Assembly (NCBI GenBank): GCA_016291915.1
Contig: JAEEZP010000136.1
Coordinates: 1-28,812 of the forward strand
DNA length: 28,812 nt
Direction: 5' to 3'
DNA from: Prevotella sp.
GTDB lineage: Bacteria; Bacteroidota; Bacteroidia; Bacteroidales; Bacteroidaceae
Shown here: positions 6,750-14,553 of the stretch, piece after piece
How positions within the stretch are numbered: position 1 is the first letter of the stretch
Layout: each line of letters starts with the position of its first letter
The notes under the pieces: model-generated
The model's database searches: none
The model's input: the letters and a program-made list of their open reading frames with translations, nothing else
What the model was told of the DNA's origin: nothing
Program-made: the position numbers and the translations under genes

Positions 6750-8539
6750 AGATCGTACAACAATTACTGGCCAGTCTGTTTACCCCCATTAGGAAGAATG
6801 GGGCTTTCTTCGTCTTTATGTATGTGCTCGGGTTGGTGTGTTTCTATTCCGTAATCCCAGCCAATGCCAAGGGATTAAAGATTTACGGTCATGCTCCTGC
6901 AGAGTTGTTTGTGGATGTATATCTGCTCTGTGTGTTGTTGACGATTCTTCCGGAGAAGATCAGGAAGTGGGTGCGCCGACTTTTCTATGTCATTGCCTAC
7001 ACCCTCGCCATCATTGATGTGTACTGTTTTGTGAAGTTCGACTGTACGATAACACCCACGATGTTGCTGTTGGTGGGCGAGACCGACAGTCGTGAAGCAG
7101 GTGAGTTTTTCCTGACTTACCTCACTCCCGATATCCTCTGGAGCCGACTGACTTTCGTCTTGTTGGTGTTGATCGTACATATAGTATATGCTGTCATCTA
7201 TCACAGAAAGAGTTATCCTGTCAAGCTTCATCACGCATGGAAACAATGGTTGTGGCCGTTGGCCGGTTTGACAACACTGATCCTCTTTATCATCTCCCTG
7301 AATGCTTGTCTTCCGAACAAACAGGCTTTTATCAGACTGATGTCGTATGACAAGATCGGGGATGTGGAACATGAGCTGACAGAGAAAAACCGGGCTTTCC
7401 AGTATCAGCCGATATACCGATTGGTTTTTAGCGTCTATGCCAATCATCTGACATCGAAACAACTGGTAAAACTGGTGGAAGGCATTGATAAGGTGGAAGT
7501 GGACAGCTGTCGTTTCGTGAGTAAGAATATCGTATTGATCATTGGAGAGAGTTACAATCGCTATCATAGTCAGTTGTATGGCTATGAGAAAGAAACGACG
7601 CCCTTACAGTTAGCTCGTGCAAAGAAGGGTGAGCTGATACCATTCACCGATGTGGTGGCTCCTTGGAATCTCACCAGTTTTGTCTTCAAACACCTCTTCT
7701 CGATGTATTCCGTAGGTGACAAGGGGGAATGGTGTGACTATCCTTTGTTCCCCGAACTCTTCCGTAAGGCCGGTTATCATGTGGCTTTCCTTACCAACCA
7801 GTTCCTTCCGAAGGCAAAGGAGGAGGTGTATGACTTCAGTGGTGGTTTCTTCCTAAACAACCCGGAACTGAGCAACGCGATGTTCGATACCCGTAACAGT
7901 CAGTTGTATTATTTTGATGAGGGATTATTGAAAGATTACGACACCCTGAAGACGGAGAATAAAGAGCATAACCTGATCATCTTCCATCTGAAAGGACAGC
8001 ATACCGATTATCGTACCCGTTGTCCGCGGTCGAAACAGTTTTACAAGAGAGAAGAGTACGACCGGCCGGGATTCAGTGCCAGGGAACGGCAGGTGATGGC
8101 TTTCTATGATAATGCCACAAGGTATAACGACTCTATCGTCAACCAGATCATCACACGTTTTGAGGATGAGGAGGCTGTGATCATCTATGTGCCTGATCAT
8201 GGTGAGGAGTGTTACAGTGGTAATGTGCATTTCTACGGGCGTATGCACTCCACGGAGATAACTGCCCGGCTGGCACGCGAGGAGTTTGACATCCCCATGT
8301 GGATCTATTGCTCACATCGTTATATGGTGGAGCATCCTGATATTTACAGTGCTATCATCCGTTCAAAGGATAAGCCTTACATGACGGATGCGTTGCCGCA
8401 CATGCTCTTGTATCTGGCTGGTATTGCTGCCCCGTCGTATCGGCCGGAACAGAATATCCTTGGACCGGAGTACGATGAGCATCGCCCGCGTATCCTGAAG
8501 AATACCACTGATTACGATAAGTTAAAAGTGAAGAAATGA
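6746..8539 (+). CDS. Phosphoethanolamine transferase-like membrane sulfatase-fold protein
   Basis: 597 aa: about five N-terminal membrane segments (roughly 18-40, 52-70, 78-98, 134-152, 170-188), then a periplasmic alkaline-phosphatase/sulfatase-fold domain from about 255. The nucleophile motif reads IIGESYNRYHSQLYGYEKET, with Ser269 where EptA-type enzymes usually have Thr. Further metal-site motifs are KGQHTDY (H419) and PDHGEE (D484, H485). EptA/CptA-type enzymes move phosphoethanolamine from phosphatidylethanolamine to lipid A or core sugars. The exact acceptor and donor head group cannot be read. It overlaps both its upstream and downstream genes by ATGA, so it is the second gene of the envelope operon. 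Confidence 0.87.
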   Translation: MKIVQQLLASLFTPIRKNGAFFVFMYVLGLVCFYSVIPANAKGLKIYGHAPAELFVDVYLLCVLLTILPEKIRKWVRRLFYVIAYTLAIIDVYCFVKFDCTITPTMLLLVGETDSREAGEFFLTYLTPDILWSRLTFVLLVLIVHIVYAVIYHRKSYPVKLHHAWKQWLWPLAGLTTLILFIISLNACLPNKQAFIRLMSYDKIGDVEHELTEKNRAFQYQPIYRLVFSVYANHLTSKQLVKLVEGIDKVEVDSCRFVSKNIVLIIGESYNRYHSQLYGYEKETTPLQLARAKKGELIPFTDVVAPWNLTSFVFKHLFSMYSVGDKGEWCDYPLFPELFRKAGYHVAFLTNQFLPKAKEEVYDFSGGFFLNNPELSNAMFDTRNSQLYYFDEGLLKDYDTLKTENKEHNLIIFHLKGQHTDYRTRCPRSKQFYKREEYDRPGFSARERQVMAFYDNATRYNDSIVNQIITRFEDEEAVIIYVPDHGEECYSGNVHFYGRMHSTEITARLAREEFDIPMWIYCSHRYMVEHPDIYSAIIRSKDKPYMTDALPHMLLYLAGIAAPSYRPEQNILGPEYDEHRPRILKNTTDYDKLKVKK

Positions 8540-9648
8540 GAGAACAACTGTTAAGTCGTACAGAGACAAATGCCTTGCGTGGGTTGGCCATCATCGGTAT
8601 CATACTCCACAACTACTGTCATTTCCTGAGTTTTGCCGTCAAGGAAAACGAATATACCTTTGATGTGACGCGCCCTCAGCAGATGATGGAGATGCTGATG
8701 TCGTTCGATAAGGATCTCTTTATCCATATCTTCTCTTTCTTCGGGCATTACGGTGTCCCTGTATTCCTGTTTGCCAGCGGTTTTGGTCTGGTGATGAAAT
8801 ACGAGAAGAGCAAATCACAGGGAGAGGTGGCTGTATTACCGTTCATGACATACCATTATCTGAAGCTCTTCCGACTGATGATTCTCGGTTTTGTCACATT
8901 CATCATCGTCTATATCCTACGTCATGATGACGGGGCTGTGGTATATGCTTTCGACCGTGTGGTCAGTCAACTCACCATGGTCATCAACTTCGTCTATGAT
9001 AAACCGCAGAAGATCATCAAGCCAGGACCTTACTGGTACTTCGGACTGATGGTTCAGTTGTATCTTCTCTATCGGCTGGTGTGTTACCGCAGAAGACAAC
9101 CATCTGTTATCATCGTGATGATCATTGCCGCATTGTTCATCCAGTATCTATGTCGTGATAACCACGATGCACTGAATTATGTAAGGTATAACTTCATTGG
9201 TGGTGTGCTGCCCTTCGGCATGGGAATCTTATACGCCCGTCATGGGAAAGCCCTTTCTGTAGTGGGGAATATAGCCATTGTGATCATATCCGCGGTGGTG
9301 GTTCTTTTCGGCAGTATGTCTTTCCTCTCATGGCTGATCGTTCCCTGCTTTATCGTGACGGGCGCTGTCGCAACGGTACAACTGCTGCCTGCCCGTCTGC
9401 TGAACCCATGGGTGTGGATCGGTACTGTCTCAGCAGCACTCTTTGTGATGCATCCGGTAATGCGGGAAGTTATTATCTCTCATTACCGTCGTGTGGATAT
9501 CTATTTCGGGATATGGACCTATCTCCTCTCTTCTGTGGCATTGGCCATGTTACTACAATATGTCTTACGGTGGATCCCATCTCCGAAGATGAAGAAAGAG
9601 CCATCTCAGCAACCACAAAACGAAGTGTTAAGCAATGAAGAACGTTGA
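8536..9648 (+). CDS. Acyltransferase-3 family membrane protein (first of two)
   Basis: 370 aa and strongly hydrophobic, with about ten predicted membrane segments. The N-terminus has the acyltransferase-3 pattern: R15-G16 with ALRGLAIIGIILHNYCHF (candidate catalytic His25), then PVFLFASGFGL near residues 75-86. Such proteins acylate sugars of LPS, capsule or peptidoglycan at the inner membrane. It overlaps the preceding gene by ATGA and the next acyltransferase by 14 bases. The specific acceptor is unknown. A basic/polar tail (KMKKEPSQQPQNE) ends the protein. Confidence 0.85.
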   Translation: MREQLLSRTETNALRGLAIIGIILHNYCHFLSFAVKENEYTFDVTRPQQMMEMLMSFDKDLFIHIFSFFGHYGVPVFLFASGFGLVMKYEKSKSQGEVAVLPFMTYHYLKLFRLMILGFVTFIIVYILRHDDGAVVYAFDRVVSQLTMVINFVYDKPQKIIKPGPYWYFGLMVQLYLLYRLVCYRRRQPSVIIVMIIAALFIQYLCRDNHDALNYVRYNFIGGVLPFGMGILYARHGKALSVVGNIAIVIISAVVVLFGSMSFLSWLIVPCFIVTGAVATVQLLPARLLNPWVWIGTVSAALFVMHPVMREVIISHYRRVDIYFGIWTYLLSSVALAMLLQYVLRWIPSPKMKKEPSQQPQNEVLSNEER

Positions 9649-10642
9649 TATCTTTGACCTGAGTAAATACCGTGGAGCATTGATGGGGGCTGCCATGCTC
9701 ATCATCATCCTTTTCCACATGCCCCTATCGCGTTCTTCTGCCTTCTTCGGACTGGCCCGATGTGGGAATGTGGGTGTGGATATGTTCCTGTTTCTGAGTG
9801 GTATCGGACTGTGGTATGCATGGACGAAGAGCCCCTCGTTCAAGAACTTTTACTGGCGGCGGTATATCCGTATCTATCCGGCATGGCTGATCATTGCGGC
9901 CATCTTCTATATCAACAACTACCTCACGGCAAAGGGTGGCGGATATAGCCCGAACCTTTTCCACCTGGTGGCAAATATCTTGGTAAACTGGAGCTTCTGG
10001 CGCATTGACGACTTGTCATTCTGGTTTATTCCATCCATCATGATGATGTATACCTTCGCTCCTTTGTATATGCGCCTGATACAGAAATACCCTGTATGGC
10101 GGTGGATGCCCCTGTTGTTCATCCTCTGGTATGCCATGGTACGTTACTACACACCCCTTTGGAATGCCGTGGGACATGTGGAGATCTTCTGGAGTAGGAT
10201 CGCTGTCTTTTTGCTGGGAATCAACTGTGGTGTATGGGTGAAGGAAAAACGCAGCTTTGAATCGTCGGGATGGATCATCATCGTTCTGACGTTTGTGATG
10301 AGTCTTTGGCTTTGTGTATTCATAGAAGCAAGCCGCCGCAGTGCCTTCCCGCCACTGGTGGAGCGCTATGCATATATTCCTCTGTCTGTCAGTGGGATGT
10401 TCCTCTTCTGTGCACTTTTTAAGGTACTCCCCCAGTGGTGCCTCCGAATCTTCACATTCATAGGTGGTATCAGTCTGGAACTTTACCTTATCCATGTGCA
10501 GTTCGTGTTGAAATATATCAAGGTGTATCATTGGAGTTACTGGGCTACCACACTGGCTGTCTTGCTGATAAGCATCCCACTGGCATGGCTGTTGAGCAAA
10601 TTGGTGGATTGTATTGTCAGACGGTTACCCAAACAGATATAA
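9635..10642 (+). CDS. Acyltransferase-3 family membrane protein (second of two)
   Basis: 335 aa and hydrophobic, with about ten membrane segments. Family features are KYRGALMGAAMLIIILFHMP (R13, His28), VDMFLFLSGIGLWYAW, and RRYIRIYPAWLI, which are classical acyltransferase-3 motifs. It differs clearly from the adjacent paralogue, so the pair is not a recent duplication. Its start lies 14 bases inside the previous gene. It probably O-acylates a surface glycan together with, or in place of, its neighbour; the substrate is not evident. Confidence 0.87.
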   Translation: MKNVDIFDLSKYRGALMGAAMLIIILFHMPLSRSSAFFGLARCGNVGVDMFLFLSGIGLWYAWTKSPSFKNFYWRRYIRIYPAWLIIAAIFYINNYLTAKGGGYSPNLFHLVANILVNWSFWRIDDLSFWFIPSIMMMYTFAPLYMRLIQKYPVWRWMPLLFILWYAMVRYYTPLWNAVGHVEIFWSRIAVFLLGINCGVWVKEKRSFESSGWIIIVLTFVMSLWLCVFIEASRRSAFPPLVERYAYIPLSVSGMFLFCALFKVLPQWCLRIFTFIGGISLELYLIHVQFVLKYIKVYHWSYWATTLAVLLISIPLAWLLSKLVDCIVRRLPKQI

Positions 10643-10671
10643 CTCATTAACTTATAAACTTATAACCTCAC
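10640..10671. repeat. Eight-base-period repeat before the UbiA gene
   Basis: Octads TAACTCAT, TAACTTAT, AAACTTAT, AACCTC fill the 30-base gap. The first unit supplies the TAA stop codon of the preceding acyltransferase gene. Confidence 0.6.
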
Positions 10672-10672
10672 C

Positions 10673-11554
10673 ATGACGAATGCTGCTATAAAACTGATAC
10701 GACCCAAACAGTGGCTGAAGAATATGTTTGTCTTCATACCGATGTTCTTTGGTGGGAGTCTGACCGACTTCCAGGATGTATATGCCAGCATCATCACCTT
10801 CTTCGCCTTCTGTTTCATCGCCTCTTCAGTATATTGTTTTAACGATATCTATGATGTGGAGGCAGACCGCCGTCATCCGGTGAAATGTAAACGCCCCTTG
10901 GCCTCCGGCGCGTTGTCGATGAAGAGTGCTTATCTCTTGATGGGCTTGATGGCATCACTGTCATTGGTGATGATTCTGTTGTTACCGGTTGACTGGTGGA
11001 AGGTAGGGCTGATTATCCTCGGCTATTACGTGATCAATCTGTGTTATTGTGCACAATTGAAACAACATGCTATCCTCGATGTGTGCATCATCGCCTTCGG
11101 TTTTGTACTCCGTATCCTCGCCGGGGGCTTTGCCACACAGATTGTATTAAGTAAGTGGTTGGTAATGATGACTTTCCTGCTCACTCTCTTCCTCTCATTT
11201 GCCAAACGACGTGATGATGTCATCCGCATGCAGGCTACCGGAGAGGCGCCCAGAAAGAATACGATCCGCTATAATATGACATTCATCAATCAGGCTATCA
11301 CGATAACCGCTTCTGTTACCTTGGTATGTTATATCATGTATACCATCAGTCCGGATGTGGTTGAGCGTGTGGGTACCGACTATCTCTACCTCACCTCCAT
11401 CTTCGTGTTGTTAGGGTTGTTGCGATATATTCAGATCACGGTGGTTGATGAAAAGAGCGGTGATCCCACGAAGATGCTGTTGAAAGACCGTTTCACACAG
11501 TTGATCGTCTTGTTGTGGGGACTCACCTTCCTGTTGTTGATCTATTTCAAATAA
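10673..11554 (+). CDS. UbiA-family prenyltransferase, decaprenyl-phosphate phosphoribosyltransferase type
   Basis: 293 aa with about eight membrane segments. It carries the first Asp-rich motif NDIYDVEAD (N57, D58, D61, D65), followed by RRHPVKCKRPLASG, and the later pair ILDVCIIAFGFVLRILAGG (D136) and AKRRDDVIRM (D181, D182). The HPxKxxRPLASG and GFVLRxxAGG patterns are those of the subgroup that transfers phosphoribose from PRPP to a polyprenyl phosphate (mycobacterial Rv3806c), rather than menaquinone-type MenA. The product would be polyprenyl-phosphate phosphoribose at the inner membrane. A HAD phosphatase follows 17 bases later, matching the dephosphorylation step. The substrate assignment is inferred from motifs and context. 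Confidence 0.82.
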   Translation: MTNAAIKLIRPKQWLKNMFVFIPMFFGGSLTDFQDVYASIITFFAFCFIASSVYCFNDIYDVEADRRHPVKCKRPLASGALSMKSAYLLMGLMASLSLVMILLLPVDWWKVGLIILGYYVINLCYCAQLKQHAILDVCIIAFGFVLRILAGGFATQIVLSKWLVMMTFLLTLFLSFAKRRDDVIRMQATGEAPRKNTIRYNMTFINQAITITASVTLVCYIMYTISPDVVERVGTDYLYLTSIFVLLGLLRYIQITVVDEKSGDPTKMLLKDRFTQLIVLLWGLTFLLLIYFK

Positions 11555-11571
11555 GGAAAAAATAACTGACG

Positions 11572-12162
11572 ATGGATCAGAAACGACTATATGTCTTCGA
11601 CTTCGACGGTACATTGACAAAGAAAGACTCTTTGTTGGCATTCATCATCTTCGTAAGAGGGTGGGGGAAGCTACTGTTGTCTTTCCTGCGGTATTGTCAT
11701 CTTCTGATCCTGATGAAGATGGGCCTTTACGATAATGGTAAGGCAAAGGAGAAAGTATTTGCCGCCTGTTTTAAGGGAATGCCCCTGAAGATGTTCAACG
11801 ACTACTGCCTGCGTTTCGCCAAGGAGCATCGTAGTCTGTTGCGTGAACAAGCGGTGGATTATATAAATAATGTACGCGAGGAAGAATGTGTGATTATCAG
11901 TGCGAGTGTGGACAACTGGGTACAGCCGTTCTTTCCCAAACTGAAAATTGTGGGTACGCAGGTAGAAGTAAATGAAGGAATCCTGACGGGTAGGTTCACT
12001 ACTCCCAACTGCTATGGACAGGAAAAGGTGCGTCGCTTGTTAAGTATATACCCCCATCGTACGGAGTATTATCTGTTAGCCTTTGGTGACAGCAGAGGTG
12101 ATAAAGAACTGTTGGATTTTGCCGATGAGGCTTATTATCAACCATTTCGAGAAAAGACATGA
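11572..12162 (+). CDS. HAD-IB family phosphatase
   Basis: 196 aa with all four HAD motifs: D10-x-D12-GTLT, the Ser motif IISAS (S110), Lys152 in QEKVRR, and GDSRGDKELL (D173, D177). A hydrophobic helix around residues 33-50 (KLLLSFLRYCHLLILMKMGL) could touch the membrane. HAD-IB members remove phosphate from small or lipid-linked substrates. Directly after a UbiA-type phosphoribosyltransferase, the likely substrate is polyprenyl-phosphate 5-phosphoribose, which is inference. It overlaps the next gene by ATGA, indicating coupling with the GT-C-like protein. Confidence 0.86.
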   Translation: MDQKRLYVFDFDGTLTKKDSLLAFIIFVRGWGKLLLSFLRYCHLLILMKMGLYDNGKAKEKVFAACFKGMPLKMFNDYCLRFAKEHRSLLREQAVDYINNVREEECVIISASVDNWVQPFFPKLKIVGTQVEVNEGILTGRFTTPNCYGQEKVRRLLSIYPHRTEYYLLAFGDSRGDKELLDFADEAYYQPFREKT

Positions 12163-13586
12163 GAAAGTTTTTGCGATTATTCAAAGTAAATAAAGAGGAA
12201 GGCATCCTTGCGGTTGTTATACTGGCGATCTTCCTGGTGTTGAACACCTTATTTATCTGTTATACGTTCAACGGTATTGCGTATGTCGATGATAAGAACA
12301 TCAACGATATCCTTAAGCATTTCCTGTTGTCGGGGTTTGATCCACTGACTTACAAGGCACTCACCGAGTGGAGTGATGTGTATAATGTTTACCGACATCC
12401 GATCTTGGGATTCCTGGTTTATATCCCTTCGATGATCAATCAGTGGGTGTTGGAACTGACGGGCATCAACTGCTGTCAGATATTCGCGGCAATCCCTTTG
12501 TTGTTCAGTGCTTTCTACAGTAGTGTGTTCATGTATCGCATCCACCGGCAGATCATCGGATTAAGACGGGTGGATGCTACCTTGCTTACCCTCTTACTCT
12601 TCTCTTTTGCCTATGTGATGACGGCGTTGATAGCGCCCGATCATTTTGCATTCTCGATGTTCCTGCTGATCTTTGCCTTGTATGTGTCGGGCTATCTCAT
12701 TCAGCAGCATCGACAGATGACCATCATTCAGACGGTTCTGCTCTTTCTTGCTACAGCAGGTGTCACCCTGACGAATGGGGTAAAGATCTTCATCGATGCT
12801 TTGTTTGTGAATGGCAAACGGTTCTTCCGACCCAAATATCTGTTATTGGCTGTTATCATCCCCTCAGCACTCTTGTGGCTCTTCTGCCGTTGGGAGTATC
12901 GTGTCTTTGTATGGCCGGAGGAGATGCACCGTAAGCAGTTGAAGGCTCAACAGCATGAGAAACTGAAGAAGATTGCCTATGAGCAGTTCTTAGATACCAC
13001 ACAGATTACAGACTCTGCCCAACGTGCACAGGCATTCAAACAAGTTCTGGTAAAGAAAGCACAAGCGAAATATCTTCGTAACAGGAAAAAGGCATATGCT
13101 CGTCATACTGGTAAACCCATCATGCAAGGTGAGTTTATGCGCTGGACGGATATCACGACTCCCCGTTGGGATACTGCCGTAGATAATCTCTTCGGTGAGA
13201 GTTTGCAGTTGCATCGTGATTATCTGTTGGAGGACACACTGCGCTCACGTCCTGTTATTTTGAAGTATGACAGTTGGTATCAATATGTAGCGGAGATCCT
13301 GTTGCTACTCTTATTCGTAATAGGTATATGGTGTGGCCGACATAGCAGATTCCTCTGGATGTGCCTGTTGGCCTTCGCCTTCGACATCGCCTTGCATCTG
13401 GGGTTGGGCTTCGGCATCAACGAAGTGTATATCATGACGGCTCACTGGGCATTCGTCATACCAATAGCCATCGGATTCCTTTTGCAACAGTGCTCCAGGC
13501 GGTGGCTGCGTGGAGTGTTAGCCTTGCTGGTGGCATACCTGTGGCTATACAATGGTATTCTGCTGGTGGAGTTTATTATCTCGTAA
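12159..13586 (+). CDS. Polytopic membrane protein, GT-C glycosyltransferase-like
   Basis: 475 aa with about ten membrane segments. A hydrophilic Lys/Arg-rich loop at roughly 250-370 (EEMHRKQLKAQQHEKLKK and onward) is set between two membrane blocks. After the first membrane segment comes AYVDDKNIND (D44, D45), an acidic pair in the place where GT-C lipid-linked-sugar transferases keep their catalytic acid. It may belong to the Bacteroidetes family DUF6080, which is recalled and not checked. Being coupled to the HAD phosphatase and UbiA genes, it is a candidate to use their polyprenyl-linked pentose. No function is proven. It ends the plus-strand operon, one base from the convergent licD stop. 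Confidence 0.7.
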   Translation: MRKFLRLFKVNKEEGILAVVILAIFLVLNTLFICYTFNGIAYVDDKNINDILKHFLLSGFDPLTYKALTEWSDVYNVYRHPILGFLVYIPSMINQWVLELTGINCCQIFAAIPLLFSAFYSSVFMYRIHRQIIGLRRVDATLLTLLLFSFAYVMTALIAPDHFAFSMFLLIFALYVSGYLIQQHRQMTIIQTVLLFLATAGVTLTNGVKIFIDALFVNGKRFFRPKYLLLAVIIPSALLWLFCRWEYRVFVWPEEMHRKQLKAQQHEKLKKIAYEQFLDTTQITDSAQRAQAFKQVLVKKAQAKYLRNRKKAYARHTGKPIMQGEFMRWTDITTPRWDTAVDNLFGESLQLHRDYLLEDTLRSRPVILKYDSWYQYVAEILLLLLFVIGIWCGRHSRFLWMCLLAFAFDIALHLGLGFGINEVYIMTAHWAFVIPIAIGFLLQQCSRRWLRGVLALLVAYLWLYNGILLVEFIIS

Positions 13587-13587
13587 A

Positions 13588-14472
13588 CTACACCTTGCTG
13601 CGTGCTGCCCGTATTGCTTCCTGATCCGTGACGCGTTCGTTGAGGTTGTAGTAGGCTTTCAGATGGTGACCCACCCTTTTCTCTTCCGGTGGTAACTGCA
13701 TGTAATCACCATAGATATGACGCAGGTAGTTGTCATAGTCGGATGGCAGATATACCGTGATGCCTTCAAAGTTGAATGGCTCCTTGCCTTTAATCCATTC
13801 TTTCGGGAATAACTCTTTCACGCCATAAGCACCACCATAGTTGATGACATTCTTGGCCGTCTCGTAATCCTGTCGATAACTGATGTCGGACAACTGCCGT
13901 AAAAGACTGCGGCGATAAGGCTGACGGAAAAAGAAAGCAATAGTCTTTCGGAGGAATCGTCCCCATTCCTTCGGCTGTAGGAGTAATCTCATATATTCCG
14001 TAAAGGTACTATGGGTGGAGATGGCCTCCAACTTATTTCGCGTCTTGCGGAAACGGGCTTCCATGGAGTGTGCTTCACTGATATCATCGGGAGCGCCGTC
14101 GAGGGCGAAGATATCTATAAACAGCCCGTACACACAGGGCGTGTCTGCTTCCTCAATGAGTGTGGTATGACGGTTACACAACTTGGCAAAGAACAAAGGA
14201 TAATCGGCTTTGTTATAAGGTGTAACCAATTCATAATCATCCCACTGTGCTTCTGATGCAAGTTGGATAAAACGGTCGTAGTCAGGACGGGGCATGAAGA
14301 CGTCGATGTCATCATCCCAGGGGATCAGTCCATGATGACGAACAGCACCGATGGCCGTACCACCACAACAGTAGTAGGTGAGGTGATGTTCCTCACAGAA
14401 TTCTGTAAAAAAGCGCAGTGTGTCAACGATGATGGCATTCCATCGTGGCTGTTGTTCGGGAGTCACTATCAT
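13588..14472 (-). CDS. LicD family phosphotransferase
   Basis: 294 aa. The N-terminal region has the LicD nucleotidyltransferase-like signature CGGTAIGAVRHHGLIPWDDD (GGT at 37-39, D53-D55, then D57). LicD proteins transfer phosphocholine, phosphoribitol or similar groups from CDP-linked donors to glycans. A cytidylyltransferase of the IspD/TarI type lies 2.5 kb away at 16982, which would fit a CDP-alditol donor. The exact group moved is not readable. The gene has its own promoter, overlapping the divergent wzx promoter, and its transcript runs towards the end of the envelope operon. Confidence 0.88.
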   Translation of the reverse strand: MIVTPEQQPRWNAIIVDTLRFFTEFCEEHHLTYYCCGGTAIGAVRHHGLIPWDDDIDVFMPRPDYDRFIQLASEAQWDDYELVTPYNKADYPLFFAKLCNRHTTLIEEADTPCVYGLFIDIFALDGAPDDISEAHSMEARFRKTRNKLEAISTHSTFTEYMRLLLQPKEWGRFLRKTIAFFFRQPYRRSLLRQLSDISYRQDYETAKNVINYGGAYGVKELFPKEWIKGKEPFNFEGITVYLPSDYDNYLRHIYGDYMQLPPEEKRVGHHLKAYYNLNERVTDQEAIRAARSKV

Positions 14473-14497
14473 AAAGTCATGATTCTTTTAAACTGTG

Positions 14498-14528
14498 CAA
14501 AAGTAGTCTTTTTATTTTGAATTTCAAA
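14498..14528 (-). promoter_or_regulatory. Promoter of licD
   Basis: On the minus strand TTTG (14528-14525), a 19-base spacer, then TACTTTTG (14505-14498). The predicted leader to the ATG at 14472 is about 19 bases. The -33 box lies inside the spacer of the plus-strand wzx promoter, so RNA polymerase could occupy only one of the two at a time. Confidence 0.8.
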
Positions 14529-14546
14529 CATTTAATCGTATTTTTG
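14516..14546 (+). promoter_or_regulatory. Promoter of the flippase gene, probably leaderless
   Basis: TTTG (14516-14519), 19-base spacer, TATTTTTG (14539-14546). The only good start codon for the flippase is the ATG at 14554, 7 bases after the -7 box, which is about where transcription should begin. The mRNA would have almost no 5' leader. Confidence 0.75.
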
Positions 14547-14553
14547 CAGCCGT

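Noticed and set aside
8536..10642. Recent tandem duplication of the acyltransferase gene
   Set aside because: The two proteins share only family motifs; lengths and most residues differ.
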